Shown here piece by piece: positions 51,601 to 54,394 of a stretch of 64,000 bases of DNA; position 1 is the stretch's first letter, and every line of letters begins with the position of its first letter. The notes beneath the pieces were generated by a model, which was given only the letters and a program-made list of their open reading frames with translations, did no database searches and was not told the DNA's origin. Location of the stretch: NCBI GenBank assembly GCA_024195265.1, contig JAJLRJ010000011.1, positions 4,886,866 to 4,950,865 of the forward strand, in the 5' to 3' direction. The position numbers and the translations under genes are program-made. Source of the stretch: Dendrophyllia cribrosa (lineage: Eukaryota > Cnidaria > Anthozoa > Scleractinia > Dendrophylliidae).

Positions 51601-53772
51601 TGTAAGATGAATTTGTCATCATCTTTCCATGGTTAACTTGGGTAATGGTGTTCTTGTCAACCTTCCAGTGAGTTGTTGAATGAAAATCATTTTCCCTGAG
51701 ATAACAGAGAAAAAAAGAATACAATGTACATGTATATTAAATAATAATAAAATAATAATATTTGTGTAAAAACAGTTTGGCGGCGCCAATTAAAACGTTT
51801 TGTACACAACATCAAAAACGTCTAAAACTCAGCACTTTTGAACAAAGTAAATCATAAGAGTGATAGTGGTTTGGAGATAAAATAAATATATCTTATTGAC
51901 CAAGCAAAAGAGCCGTACTGGGAGAATATTGGCCTCGAGGTCTTGACAGCACAGACCAAGCGCAGCGAGGTCCGTACAGAAAAGACGGAGGGCCGATATT
52001 CTCCCAGTACGGTCCCGAGCATGCTTGGTTAATAAGAGATTTATTACACGACTCCTGCCGGCTGGAGGATCGCACGGGATCATTCAGAACAATGCCCGGT
52101 CCAATACTTAGAGAATATTGGACCGGCAATCAAGCATTCTGATTGGTTGATTTTAGTTATTGGCCCTCTGACTGTCTTAGTCGTGTAATAATAGTGTGTA
52201 TATGTTGTGGTTTAATTTTTGTTTTGGTTTGAAAATTTTCAAACCAGTTTAATTTTTATTTTCCTTTGTCTGAGATTCATTATCATAATCTGCGACAAAG
52301 GAAAATGAAAATCAAACTGGTTTGAAAATTTTTAAACCAAAGAAAAAATTGAACCACAACATATACAAGGTCATTGAGCTGCAGCTGTGTAAGCTTTTAA
52401 GCCCTGTCCACACTAATGAAACAAAAACACATACGTTTTGATCAATTTTCGCCTATCGTCCACACTAAAATGCTTATGAAAATGGAGACTTCTGAAAATG
52501 GTTCCAAAAGTGGAGACTTTTGAAAATGCATTGTTTTGAAAACGCTTCGTTTGTACTTACTGTGTGGACAGGTGAAAATGGAGACTTTTGAAAACGGTGA
52601 AGTAAAAGCGTCACATGCTTCAAGTGTGGACAGGTGAAAACGGAGACTTTTGAAAAAGGTGACGTAAGAAGCGTCACATGCCATCGGTTTCAGTCCAAAT
52701 TGTTGCATCTATCACTTTTAACACGGAAAGCACTTGAAGGGATAGATGAGAGGGCCCAAGACTCCTTATTGAGACTTATATAATGTAATGTTGACACTTA
52801 GAATTTTATTTTCAATAAATTTTTAGTGTAAAAAAGAAAACCTAAAATCCCCACTCAGGATTGAACCTGTGACCTCAACTAGGCTTAGGCTTACATAGCC
52901 TACTGTACCACTGTACCACCTACAATGTAGCATCTCGGGTTGCTTAGTCATAAATTTAACTATATAAACTGCTACCCCTAACTGTAACTGAAAGCTAACC
53001 AGTTACTCCATTATATAAGTCTCAATAAGGTGTCCCATTTTCCTGTTGGGCCCTCTTATCTATCCCTTCAAGTATCCTCCTTTTAACACATGCGCAATCC
53101 CAGGCCCCAGTCGTTTTCATCGTTTTAGCGTGGACAGGTTAAAACTATATGAAAACGCTAGTGTGGACGAAAATATTTTGCTTTGTTTTCGCCGAGATTA
53201 AAACGGAGGTGGCCCAAACTCAATATTGCTTTGTGAGCGGTATTGTGTTACAAAGATTCGATTTACAAAGGTTTGTATGGGAATGCAACGGTTTTGGTTG
53301 AAAACTTAAAAAATCGAATGTCTTGACTTACCCTGTTGCTGTACATGTGTTGGGCCCTGTGTTGTGTATTCTTTGTTGTGAATGCCTGCTTCTCGGGGCG
53401 ATTTGACACGATTTCGGCGAGTTATCGTGGAACACCCAAATAACGATAACTCGCTGAAATCGCGTCAAATGGCCCGAGGAGCAGGCAAACAACAAAGAAT
53501 ACAACACAACAACAGGGTACAGTAAGTCAATGTTATTCACAAAACATTCGAATTCTTAGTTTTGAAACAAAACCGTTGCATTCCCATACAAACCTTTAAA
53601 AACAGGCCTAAATCATCCTCCCTATTTACAAATCAAACTGACAATTACGCTTTAATCTTGACAACTAAAATGACTTTGAAACGTTCCACAAAAGGTTGAA
53701 CTTTACCCACCTTTTAATCAACGGGCGAACTCTGATTGCCACTCTTATATTGTCCGTTGTTGGGGATGCCAT
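15848..53772 (-). CDS. CENPE: CENP-E, kinesin-7 kinetochore motor (whole gene, 43 exons)
   Basis: Plus-end-directed microtubule motor that, in animals where it has been studied, sits on the outer kinetochore corona, moves chromosomes to the spindle equator and supports checkpoint signalling. All 43 exons have GT-AG borders and join in a single frame with no internal stop, giving about 2719 residues; human CENP-E has 2701. ATG is at 53772-53770. The motor occupies residues 1 to about 330 (P-loop GQTSSGKT 91-98, switch I NDRSSRSH 200-207, switch II DLAGSE 242-247). It is followed by the neck LLKRYRKEI, the CENP-E signature RRETWCPG at about 430-437 and about 2200 residues of coiled coil. The frame ends in TAG at 15848-15850. 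A GTTAGT donor-like site overlaps that point, so a further 3' exon is possible. No C-terminal CaaX box is seen. Exons are listed in the group entries that follow. Confidence 0.95.
16124..17058. mobile_element. 935-bp TIR element with TA duplication, in CENP-E intron 42
   Basis: The left end CCTTATTCGTACTAATTTTC matches the reverse complement of the right end, and TA lies outside both (16122-16123 and 17059-17060). The ends are rich in TTTCGCGA-type words (AATTTCGCG, TTTTCGCGA) repeated in both orientations. The interior (about 16330-16900) is not inverted-repeat DNA; it carries the decayed ORF described separately. There is no transposase, so it is non-autonomous. A TA duplication suggests Tc1/mariner-type mobilisation (inference). 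Confidence 0.85.
16447..16872 (+). pseudogene. Decayed host-like ORF carried inside the TIR element
   Basis: Open frame 16447-16761 reads [16 protein letters not shown], then [20 protein letters not shown], then [13 protein letters not shown]. The pattern N.(H/Y)DRYA...GHLPREIS...GGLE(I/V)P resembles uncharacterised proteins I associate with cnidarian genomes and loosely recalls HIRAN-type domains; this is from memory and not verified. After a frameshift near 16745, another frame continues [19 protein letters not shown] and an acidic tail ([17 protein letters not shown]) to a TAG at 16870-16872. No ATG begins it. I read it as a fragment captured by the transposon and now broken. Confidence 0.5.
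17206..17229. repeat. (CAAA)n microsatellite
   Basis: About six CAAA units lie just 15 bases from the exon 42 donor (17244). Read on the minus strand this gives a TTTG-rich start of the intron. Confidence 0.9.
17459..17700. mobile_element. MITE copy, AGAGCGGTTTTCAATTGAGT family
   Basis: Most of CENP-E intron 41 is filled by this copy. It shares with 43043-43319 the left end, the block GCTACGCTTTGT.ATTGGCTA, the block CCAATCAGAAGTAAAACCAA and the block GCTTGGCGCCGGCTACATGT. Its right terminal repeat is poorly preserved. Confidence 0.75.
18288..18419. repeat. 28-bp tandem repeat, about five copies
   Basis: The unit is approximately GCGCGGGAAAACATGTAACC followed by GGTGCAAA. It lies in the intron between CENP-E exons 40 and 41, and copies differ by a few bases. 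It creates chance open frames on the minus strand that read as repeated [12 protein letters not shown] peptide; I do not take these as genes. Confidence 0.85.
18904..19133. mobile_element. 230-bp MITE (CCCCATTCACGCCAACG ends) inside the SINE
   Basis: The left end CCCCATTCACGCCAACGGTT matches the reverse complement of the right end, CCCCGTTCACACCAACGCTT. Several TTTAAACATG-type words are mirrored inside. No ORF is present. The target duplication could not be settled (TA on the left, AA on the right). Confidence 0.8.
19177..19268. mobile_element. Small hairpin element with a poly-C centre
   Basis: GCAAGCTCTCGGGCTCGGG is mirrored by CCCGTGCCCGAGAGCTTGC. About 18 C residues (19209-19227) lie between the arms. 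It sits inside the split SINE. Confidence 0.65.
19297..20405. mobile_element. Harbinger-like MITE with TTA duplication, interrupted by a second MITE
   Basis: The left end AGGCCCGTTTACACATGCGA is mirrored by the right end (AGGCCCGTTCACACAGGCGA). TTA lies outside both (19294-19296 and 20406-20408), which is the usual PIF/Harbinger duplication. The interior repeats TGCGATTTTTGTCG-type words. An internal inverted repeat at about 20205-20360 (GACTACAACTACCAGAAT and its mirror) may be a further insertion. A related element without that core lies at 46580-46815. The inner MITE at 19375-19961 accounts for more than half its length. Confidence 0.8.
19375..19961. mobile_element. MITE with TA duplication inside the Harbinger-like MITE
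   Basis: The left end CCTTATTATAGGAAATTAAC is mirrored by the right end (CCTTATTATAGAAGATTAAC). TA lies outside both (19373-19374 and 19962-19963). The interior has repeated AAAATTCGCGTTAATTTA. Length is 587 bp and there is no coding frame. Confidence 0.85.
20744..24286 (-). CDS. CENPE: CENP-E exons 34-39: tandem two-exon coiled-coil cassettes
   Basis: Exons: 24145-24286, 23870-23922, 23291-23432, 22150-22277, 21577-21718, 20744-20868. Exons 34, 36 and 38 (type A) are each 142 nt. They encode nearly the same protein: a variable first ten residues, then NSEME, then [18 protein letters not shown] (exon 36 has RKECEV) and [13 protein letters not shown]. Exons 35, 37 and 39 (type B) follow each A exon. 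B37 and B39 share DEQ(D/E)EFV.QMNEL..KTA.KEAE; B35 keeps only the C-terminal half ([18 protein letters not shown]). A exons go from phase 0 to 1 and B exons from 1 to 0, so each A-B pair can be duplicated without breaking the frame. Exons 40-41 look like an older, diverged fourth pair. Confidence 0.93.
20930..21118 (+). repeat. Dispersed copy of the satellite family, about 1.8 units
   Basis: CTGTTCAAGGTGGTTTTAAA, then ATGGATGAAATCCTAAAGTG, then GCAGTACTTTCCTGTGGTAC and a second partial unit ending GCAGTACTTTAAC. It is closely related to the main array and lies just upstream of CENP-E exon 39 in the adjacent intron. Confidence 0.9.
21181..21315. repeat. Inverted repeat, possible small MITE
   Basis: CTGTCCAAACGATGTCTGTG is mirrored by CACAGACATCGTTTGGACAA about 100 bases later. 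Confidence 0.65.
22340..23000 (+). other. Intron with tRNA-like repeat remnant
   Basis: This is part of the intron between CENP-E exons 36 and 37. At 22850-22990, GGTTAGCTTTCATTTATTG and GTTGGTACAGTGGATAAGG, then GGGTTCAAGGCTTACAC, resemble pol III A and B boxes. The same arrangement appears on the minus strand at 52850-52990, so this is a dispersed tRNA-derived repeat, not a tRNA gene. The rest (22340-22830) shows only scattered AAACG-rich sequence that I cannot classify. Confidence 0.5.
23535..23820 (+). repeat. Degenerate satellite-family copy
   Basis: GTACAAGGTGGTTCTATTAT, TTTATTATGCTGTACAAGG and CTTTTGAGTCTGCAAATGAA are recognisable pieces of the 106-bp unit in the right order. The copy lies between exons 35 and 36 and is much more diverged than the main array. 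Confidence 0.7.
24063..24126. mobile_element. Short MITE, TAGCCTGCGAATACAGCCG family
   Basis: The left end TAGCCTGGGAATACAGCCG and the right end TTCGCAGGCTA are mirrored. The same ends occur at 31925-32006 and 33731-33837. Confidence 0.7.
24380..24445. mobile_element. Short element, CTCGTCCC(C/T)AGGGCCTTCTC family
   Basis: CCTCGTCCCTAGGGCCTTCTC followed by TTTCAAAATGCCGAGGTGGG. Related copies occur at 27507-27565 and 41143-41218. Confidence 0.65.
24541..24815 (-). mobile_element. tRNA-headed SINE, near-complete copy
   Basis: Read on the minus strand it starts GGAGGCAGCGTGATCGAGTG, has a B box GGTTCAAGTCC, then CACTAGCTGGAGTTGTTTCA, then a body AACTGGTCTGCCTCCTGCC, and ends in a T-rich tail near 24541. 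The head resembles leucine or serine tRNA (GGCAGCGTGATCGAGTGG compared with the usual GG.AGCGTGGCCGAG). The second copy at 18840-20500 confirms the family. It lies in the intron between CENP-E exons 33 and 34. Confidence 0.85.
25097..27259 (-). CDS. CENPE: CENP-E exons 32-33: distal coiled coil including the largest exon
   Basis: Exons: 27029-27259 (77 codons) and 25097-26521 (475 codons), residues about 1691-2242. The sequence is almost pure coiled coil ([38 protein letters not shown]). One interruption, [20 protein letters not shown] near residue 1945, is rich in glycine and serine and may be a hinge. The exon 33 donor is CTG followed by GTATGT at 25096. The minus-strand frame stays open about 40 codons past the donor, but that extension is hydrophobic and not coiled coil, so I end the exon at 25097. 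Confidence 0.92.
27507..27565. mobile_element. Short element, CTCGTCCCCAGG family copy 2
   Basis: CCTCGTCCCCAGGCCCTTCT, then TTTCAAAATGGCGGGGCGG. It lies in the intron between exons 31 and 32. Confidence 0.65.
27871..28019. mobile_element. GC-rich near-perfect palindrome, hairpin MITE
   Basis: The left arm GGGGTGTCAGTAAAACGCGG, GTCGGGGTGGGATTAGG and TCTAGGATTAGG is mirrored by the right arm, which has CCCCGACCCCGA expanded to several copies. The loop is about 20-30 bases (near 27920-27950). The arms should extrude as a strong hairpin. The repeats produce chance open frames reading alternating glycine and valine or arginine on both strands. Confidence 0.85.
28791..29083. mobile_element. MITE with GCCTGGTTTTCATATGTCGG ends
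   Basis: The left end AAGCCTGGTTTTCATATGTC then GGGAAAATCCCAGACGATTG is mirrored by the right end CAATCG-type sequence through GACATCTGTAAACCAGGCTT. The interior repeats GATCGGGGAT/ATCCCCGATC words. It lies in the intron between CENP-E exons 31 and 32. Confidence 0.85.
29181..33577 (-). CDS. CENPE: CENP-E exons 26-31: central coiled coil
   Basis: Exons: 33510-33577, 33273-33327, 32987-33112, 31249-31853, 30620-30806, 29181-29522 (residues about 1230-1690). Strong heptads occur throughout, for example [19 protein letters not shown] in exon 28. Exon 29 (605 nt) has two related segments, [20 protein letters not shown] and [20 protein letters not shown], separated by a cysteine-rich stretch [13 protein letters not shown] and followed by [11 protein letters not shown]; cysteines are otherwise rare in this rod. 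Phases 0/2/0/0/2/0 agree at each junction. The 553-bp palindrome at 32208-32760 lies in the intron between exons 28 and 29. Confidence 0.9.
29595..29626 (+). repeat. Poly-C tract
   Basis: About 25 C residues follow GCGCCTC, in an intron just outside exon 31. The sequence before and after (TTAGCGCCCTCC, AATTAAGCGCC) resembles the AAGCCCCC-type MITE remnants at 47298 and 50880. Confidence 0.85.
30258..30468 (+). mobile_element. MITE of the satellite family, one core unit
   Basis: The left flank AACCTTTAGGATTTCACTCC and GTCAATTATG is followed by one diverged core (GGTTCTAAC...GTGTGACCATTCAAATGAAA CCTCTT GGCAGTACTCTTGC). The right flank is ATTTCACAAAATGAAATTTG through GGTACTCTTGGGTGTTTAAGG. It is a short, nearly complete form of the element. 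Confidence 0.8.
30885..31195 (-). pseudogene. LINE reverse-transcriptase C-terminal fragment
   Basis: The minus-strand frame 30899-31177 includes [19 protein letters not shown], then [10 protein letters not shown] and [18 protein letters not shown]. This is the pattern of the far C terminus of cnidarian LINE polyproteins (RRLR.AGHC.RH...LVLW.P..G...RG.P..T..D.L..DT). It is truncated at both ends and sits in the intron between CENP-E exons 29 and 30, in the same orientation as the gene. Confidence 0.75.
31925..32006. mobile_element. Short MITE, TAGCCTGCGAATA family
   Basis: TAGCCTGCGAATATAGCCGC at the left and GAATTCGCAGGCTA at the right are mirrored; the copy is short. Confidence 0.7.
32208..32760. 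mobile_element. 553-bp near-perfect palindrome (foldback element)
   Basis: The left arm begins TTAAAGTGTATATGACAG and the right arm ends with its mirror at 32760. Arms of about 255 bases match with only a few differences (for example GATTTTCGATATCGATTTTT, GAAATTTCACTTCCGGTGGG, TGACGTCAATACAAGAATGC). The spacer is about 40 bases around 32470-32510. It fills much of the intron between CENP-E exons 28 and 29. There is no ORF. The high arm identity means recent origin or arm-to-arm gene conversion. Confidence 0.95.
32808..32910. mobile_element. Short inverted-repeat element (GGTCCGTATTGGGAAA)
   Basis: GAACTAGCTTGTTCGGTCCG TATTGGGAAA is mirrored by TTTCCCAATACGGACC...GCTAGTTC. Arms are about 30 bases. 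Confidence 0.7.
33731..33837. mobile_element. Short MITE, TAGCCTGCGAATACAGCCG family, best-preserved copy
   Basis: The left end GCCTGCGAATACAGCCGCCTC is mirrored by GAGGCTGTATTCGCAGGC at the right, with the loop holding a second partial mirror. It lies between CENP-E exons 25 and 26. Confidence 0.8.
34232..34258. repeat. (CAGT)n microsatellite
   Basis: About six CAGT units, located 36 bases outside the exon 25 donor. Confidence 0.9.
34295..35672 (-). CDS. CENPE: CENP-E exon 25: 1378-nt coiled-coil exon built from a 53-residue repeat
   Basis: A single large exon encodes residues about 770-1229. From the middle onward the protein repeats every 53 residues, each copy starting with EEK or [45 protein letters not shown] and [15 protein letters not shown] 49-residue copy ([14 protein letters not shown]) lacks four residues, and a final partial copy starts [12 protein letters not shown]. 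An earlier copy starting [14 protein letters not shown] carries extra sequence. A length of 53 equals six heptads plus one hendecad, so the coiled-coil phase can continue through each copy. The donor is AAAGTG followed by GTAATA. Internal duplication within one exon is the simplest origin. Confidence 0.92.
35673..36058. other. Intron 24 of CENP-E, no recognisable element
   Basis: 386 bases of AT-rich intron between exons 24 and 25. I see no inverted repeat, known family member or long open frame. Confidence 0.7.
36059..37830 (-). CDS. CENPE: CENP-E exons 20-24: first coiled-coil stalk segment
   Basis: Exons: 37741-37830, 37568-37639, 37314-37373, 36579-36642, 36059-36497. Together they encode about 240 residues of charged heptad sequence (residues about 529-769). 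Exon 21 needs a weak donor (ACG followed by GTTCGC) and is the least certain splice here, although its neighbours' phases demand a break at a codon boundary. Exon 24 holds an internal duplication of about 62 residues: [14 protein letters not shown]...ENLVSWKEK returns as [14 protein letters not shown]...ENLVSWKEK. The second copy continues across the intron into exon 25 ([15 protein letters not shown]). Confidence 0.85.
36680..36995 (+). mobile_element. Satellite-family MITE with three 88-bp core copies
   Basis: Three tandem copies with an 88-bp period (TTCTAAC starts at 36728 and 36816) contain GACCATTCAAATGAAACCTC, then TTGCATGGTACCATTTG. The right flank TATTTTACAAAATCAAATTT through GGAGTGAAAGGGTAAA matches the family 3' end. 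The left flank is missing. It lies in the intron between exons 22 and 23. Confidence 0.9.
37089..37304. mobile_element. Palindromic MITE ending a few bases from CENP-E exon 22
   Basis: TACCGAAATCACCAAACTGT...CACCCCGT/TACCCCGT...GCATTTGAATTTTGGGCTTG is mirrored end to end over about 216 bases. The loop includes CACGTGA words. The right end lies about 10 bases from the exon 22 donor (37313), so the element reaches the splice site region. Confidence 0.85.
37941..38232 (+). pseudogene. LINE 3' fragment, opposite strand to CENP-E
   Basis: Frame 37941-38189 reads [18 protein letters not shown] in part, then [18 protein letters not shown], then [19 protein letters not shown]. This pattern (L..RR..L...F.K.L.....YL.P...LR....Y.....KT.R..NSF) is the C-terminal end of LINE polyproteins common in cnidarians. 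It is followed by a stop and A-rich sequence and is truncated at the 5' end. Confidence 0.7.
38391..41473 (-). CDS. CENPE: CENP-E exons 14-19: neck and start of stalk
   Basis: Exons: 41402-41473, 41233-41289, 41004-41039, 39977-40072, 39113-39354, 38391-38445. Exon 14 encodes [16 protein letters not shown], the conserved CENP-E neck coiled coil that follows the motor. Exon 18 opens with RRETWCPG, the counterpart of the RRVTWC motif found in CENP-E proteins after the neck; I use it as a family diagnostic. The rest of exon 18 is serine- and glutamate-rich and probably disordered. The acceptor of exon 19 is the AG of CATTAAAG at 38446-38447, because only that site keeps the frame open; a nearer CCAG would put a stop in frame. 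Exon 19 encodes [19 protein letters not shown]. Confidence 0.9.
38446..39112. other. Intron 18 of CENP-E, largely featureless
   Basis: AT-rich intron with a short A tract. At 38735-38770, AAATGAAATCCTAAAGTGC and CATTTCAAATAAAAGCTGCT are a tiny remnant of the satellite-family core. No other structure was seen. Confidence 0.6.
39355..39976. other. Intron 17 of CENP-E, unclassified sequence
   Basis: No coding or clear inverted-repeat structure. GATCCATGG/GATCCGTG and GATCACGG words around 39690-39870 hint at a decayed inverted-repeat element, but I could not fix ends. Confidence 0.5.
40230..40475 (-). repeat. Satellite-family copy in inverse orientation
   Basis: AAAGTTAGAACCACTTTTAA, CAGCTTTCATTTGAATTGTT, CACCTTGCAGAACATAATGA and CACAAACTCAAAAGTTAGAA are the reverse complement of the core unit, diverged, with about two copies. 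It lies in the intron between CENP-E exons 16 and 17. The remaining part (40476-41003) shows nothing I recognise. Confidence 0.75.
41143..41218. mobile_element. Short element, CTCGTCCCCAGGGCC family, with mirrored ends
   Basis: The left end CTCGTCCCCAGGGCCTTCTC and the right end GGCCCTGGGGCCGAG are mirrored. The centre is AAAAATGGCGGGGTGGG. It ends 14 bases from the exon 15 donor. Confidence 0.75.
41827..53772 (-). CDS. CENPE: CENP-E exons 1-13: kinesin motor domain
   Basis: Exons in transcript order: 53711-53772, 51595-51695, 49868-49957, 49056-49174, 48094-48147, 47656-47715, 47082-47163, 46905-46972, 45907-45984, 44782-44833, 43564-43648, 42602-42728, 41827-41874. They encode residues 1-342. 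Visible motifs are [10 protein letters not shown] at the N terminus, [16 protein letters not shown] (nucleotide binding), [25 protein letters not shown] (switch I), [11 protein letters not shown] (switch II), [32 protein letters not shown] and FASRAK. All catalytic signature residues are present, so the motor should be active. The LTEEVV and INKSL loops are much closer to vertebrate CENP-E than to other kinesins. Codon phases agree at every junction. Confidence 0.95.
42439..42546. mobile_element. Hairpin element (TAGCAGGCGCATGAAAA ends)
   Basis: TAGCAGGCGCATGAAAATAA...GCAAGAAAGAACGGGGCGCG is mirrored by CGCGCCTCGTTCTTTCTTGC...TTTTCATGCGCCTGCTA. Arms are about 50 bases. It lies just outside exon 12. 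Confidence 0.85.
42856..43018. mobile_element. pogo-like MITE (CAGTGAAACCTGTATTAAGCGG)
   Basis: The left end CAGTGAAACCTGTATTAAGC has TA before it. The right end reads on the minus strand as CAGTGATTAAGCGGGTCCC. The interior has TCCGCTTA and TAAGCGGA words in both orientations. It lies between CENP-E exons 11 and 12. Confidence 0.75.
43043..43319. mobile_element. MITE, AGAGC(A/G)GTTTTCAATTGAGT family, full copy
   Basis: The left end AGAGCAGTTTTCAATTGAGT is mirrored by AGTTGAAAACCGCTCT at the right. It shares several internal blocks with the copy at 17459-17700, including TTGGCGCCGGCTACATGT. Two internal CCAAT-like words are present. Confidence 0.85.
43965..44215. repeat. CATTCAACATGTTGAA-type repeat remnant
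   Basis: TTGAATGGGCCATTTAACAT GTTGAACAAC and ATTCAACAAGTTGAAAAATT are short mirrored words recurring over 250 bases in the intron between exons 10 and 11. They look like a decayed MITE, but the ends are not defined. The stretch 44216-44780 shows nothing classifiable. Confidence 0.5.
44962..45169. mobile_element. MITE with ACACGGGACGATT ends
   Basis: ACACGGGACGATTTGCTGCG ACGATTTCTAGCGCAAC is mirrored by GTTGCGCTAAAAATCGTCGT TGCGAATCGTCCCGTGT. Length is 208 bases and there is no ORF. Confidence 0.85.
45215..45420 (-). mobile_element. Satellite-family MITE fragment, inverse orientation
   Basis: Two copies of TGCTGAAGAGGTTTCATTTG, then AATGGTCACACCATAGGATT, are the reverse complement of the 88-bp core. 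They are followed by CATAATTGACTCTGGCAG, the reverse of the family 5' flank. An isolated 3' flank in plus orientation (TTGCATGGTACCATTTGCC, GAAATTTGGAATTTTTCTTG, CATTCTTGGGAGCTAAAGCG) lies at 45787-45890, so this region has been rearranged. Confidence 0.75.
46580..46815. mobile_element. MITE related to the Harbinger-like element at 19297
   Basis: It shares TCATGCGATTTTTGTCGCGC TCTCCAATGCAACTT and GTGTAAACTAGCGGCGATTT and its mirror GCGCGCGACAAAAATTGCAC with 19297-20405, but lacks the inner insertion. It lies near CENP-E exon 8 (46905-46972). Confidence 0.75.
47298..47527. mobile_element. MITE with poly-C/poly-G interior (CTCTATTAAGC ends)
   Basis: The left end TACCGTAAATTCTCTATTAA is mirrored by TTAATAGAGTGTTTACAGG at the right. 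The left half has long C runs (47320-47335, 47377-47390) and the right half has G runs (47462-47470). The arms could pair C with G. Confidence 0.75.
47808..48046. mobile_element. MITE with AGCCGGTTTTCACT ends
   Basis: AAGCCGGTTTTCACTGGCTA is mirrored by GTTAGTGAAAACCAGCCTTT. The interior has GGAGTCGGAGTCGGAGTCG on the left and GATTCCG words on the right. It lies between CENP-E exons 5 and 6. Confidence 0.8.
48253..48389. mobile_element. Short MITE (AAGGCCTGGACACACAGTGC ends)
   Basis: AAGGCCTGGACACACAGTGC is mirrored by GCACTGTGTCTGGGCCTT. Confidence 0.75.
48632..48661 (+). repeat. Poly-C tract
   Basis: About 20 C residues with one A and one G near the ends, in the intron between CENP-E exons 4 and 5. 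The rest of 48390-49055 contains no classified element; a GATGGATCTCT word is repeated at 48989 and 49018. Confidence 0.85.
49175..49867. other. Intron 3 of CENP-E, no recognisable element
   Basis: AT-rich with repeated ACATGTAGCTGC and TACATGTA words. No mirrored ends or open frame of note. Confidence 0.6.
50099..50236. mobile_element. Palindromic MITE, TATATGTTGTGGTTCAA family
   Basis: TATATGTTGTGGTTCAATTT TATCC is mirrored by GGATAAAATTGAACCACAAC ATATA with a loop near 50160-50180. The related element at 50232-50368 abuts it, sharing the TATA. Confidence 0.9.
50232..50368. mobile_element. Second palindromic MITE abutting the first
   Basis: ATATGTTGTAGTTAATTTTT TATCTCAGG is mirrored by CCTGAAATAAAAAATTAACT ACAACATATA. 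The ends match the family but the arms differ from the first, so this is a subfamily and not a simple duplication. Confidence 0.85.
50875..51190. mobile_element. Remnant of an AAGTGCCC/GGGCACTT repeat
   Basis: GGAGGGCACTTATTGGAGAG GGGGTGCTTAAT, then GGGGGGGCACTTATATTAAC and AAGGGGCACTTATTAGAAAT recur over 300 bases of CENP-E intron 2. The ends are not clear. Confidence 0.5.
51888..52190. mobile_element. Two adjacent inverted-repeat modules (CCGTACTGGGAGAATATTGG; TATTACACGACT)
   Basis: First module: GAGCCGTACTGGGAGAATAT TGG is mirrored by CCGATATTCTCCCAGTACGG. Second module: TTATTACACGACT is mirrored by AGTCGTGTAATAATA around 52030-52190, with an inner GGTCCAATA/TATTGGACC pair. They may form one composite element. 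The second half includes GATTGGTTGATTTT, a CCAAT word on the minus strand. Confidence 0.65.
52199..52365. mobile_element. Palindromic MITE, TATATGTTGTGG family
   Basis: TATATGTTGTGGTTTAATTT is mirrored by AATTGAACCACAACATATA. The inner arms TTTGAAAATTTTCAAACCAG are also shared with 58978-59142. Confidence 0.9.
52395..53180. mobile_element. CTGTCCACACT-type MITE, interrupted by another MITE
   Basis: CCTGTCCACACTAATGAAAC at the left and AAAACGCTAGTGTGGACGAA at the right are roughly mirrored. The left part has GGAGACTTTTGAAAA repeated several times with GTGTGGACAGGTGAAAA. The inner insertion at 52734-53071 splits it. Confidence 0.65.
52734..53071. mobile_element. MITE with a tRNA-like centre, nested
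   Basis: TTGAAGGGATAGATGAGAGG GCCCAA is mirrored by TTGGGCCCTCTTATCTATCC CTTCAA; ATTGAGACTTATATAATG is also mirrored. On the minus strand the centre has GTGGTACAGTGGTACAGTAG and GGTTCAATCC, like pol III A and B boxes. The centre is homologous to 22850-22990. Confidence 0.75.
53266..53602. mobile_element. 337-bp palindromic MITE in CENP-E intron 1
   Basis: ACAAAGGTTTGTATGGGAAT GCAACGGTTTTG is mirrored by CAAAACCGTTGCATTCCCAT ACAAACCTTT. The inner arms GGGGCGATTTGACACGATTT and CGGCGAGTTATCGT are also mirrored. The right end is 109 bases from exon 1. Confidence 0.9.
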
Positions 53773-54394
53773 TTTCTATCAGTAAGGAAGCAACCAAGGC
53801 ATACTAAGTAAGAAATACATGAAACGTTCACAGAAGCAATGATTTAAAGTGCCTGTAAGCGAATGCAAGATGGAATGCTCACTCAGGTTGGAAACCCTCA
53901 GGTTTACTGCAAGTGGGATGAAACAGTTCTCTCACTGAAGCTAACTTACCGGGATATTTTTAGTTGATTTATCTATCAAAGGCACCCAGATGTACTAGAC
54001 GGCGATGGAAAATGAAATATAAGTAAAAAATGGCTAAATAAAGACGAATAAGAACGAAAACTACCAAACTAATCGTTCAAAAACATCGCGACGGCAAAAA
54101 CCCCAAATGAGTTTGAAATCTGTTCCTTTCATTTCTCTAGTTTGTGATTGGTCAGTTTCTCGTCACCAGCTCTTTTCGTTTTCTTCAACCCTCATTACAT
54201 CGTCTTAGTTGATTGGCTAGCTTATTTCACCAATCAGAACGCTTCTTCTATCAAAAGTTGCACCACCATACCAGACGAAATAAACATGGCGGAAGAACGG
54301 ATCTATGCTGCCAGCTGCAAACTGTTTTCTTTATTTTATTTTATTGGCAAACAGGAAAAGATAATCTGTTGCGGCGTCACGATATCACTATAAG
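53773..54394. promoter_or_regulatory. Divergent promoter region of CENPE and FBXO9
   Basis: 622 bases separate the two start codons. Three CCAAT words lie at 54147-54151, 54212-54216 (both read CCAAT on the minus strand) and 54230-54234. TTTGAA-type words (CHR-like) lie at 54076-54081 (minus orientation) and 54112-54117 (plus). In vertebrates, CCAAT boxes bound by NF-Y plus a CHR bound by DREAM/MuvB drive G2/M genes including CENPE; that this applies here is inference. There is no obvious TATA box at standard spacing. Transcription starts are not determinable from sequence. Confidence 0.6.
54286..54393 (+). other. Possible upstream ORF and second ATGGCGG motif before FBXO9
   Basis: ATG at 54286 in AACATGGCGGAAG opens a 35-codon frame (MAEERIYAASC...) that stops at TAA 54391-54393, one base before the FBXO9 ATG. 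If transcription starts upstream of it, this uORF would end almost on the main start and could affect initiation. I found no donor in it that would make it the true FBXO9 N terminus. Confidence 0.4.
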
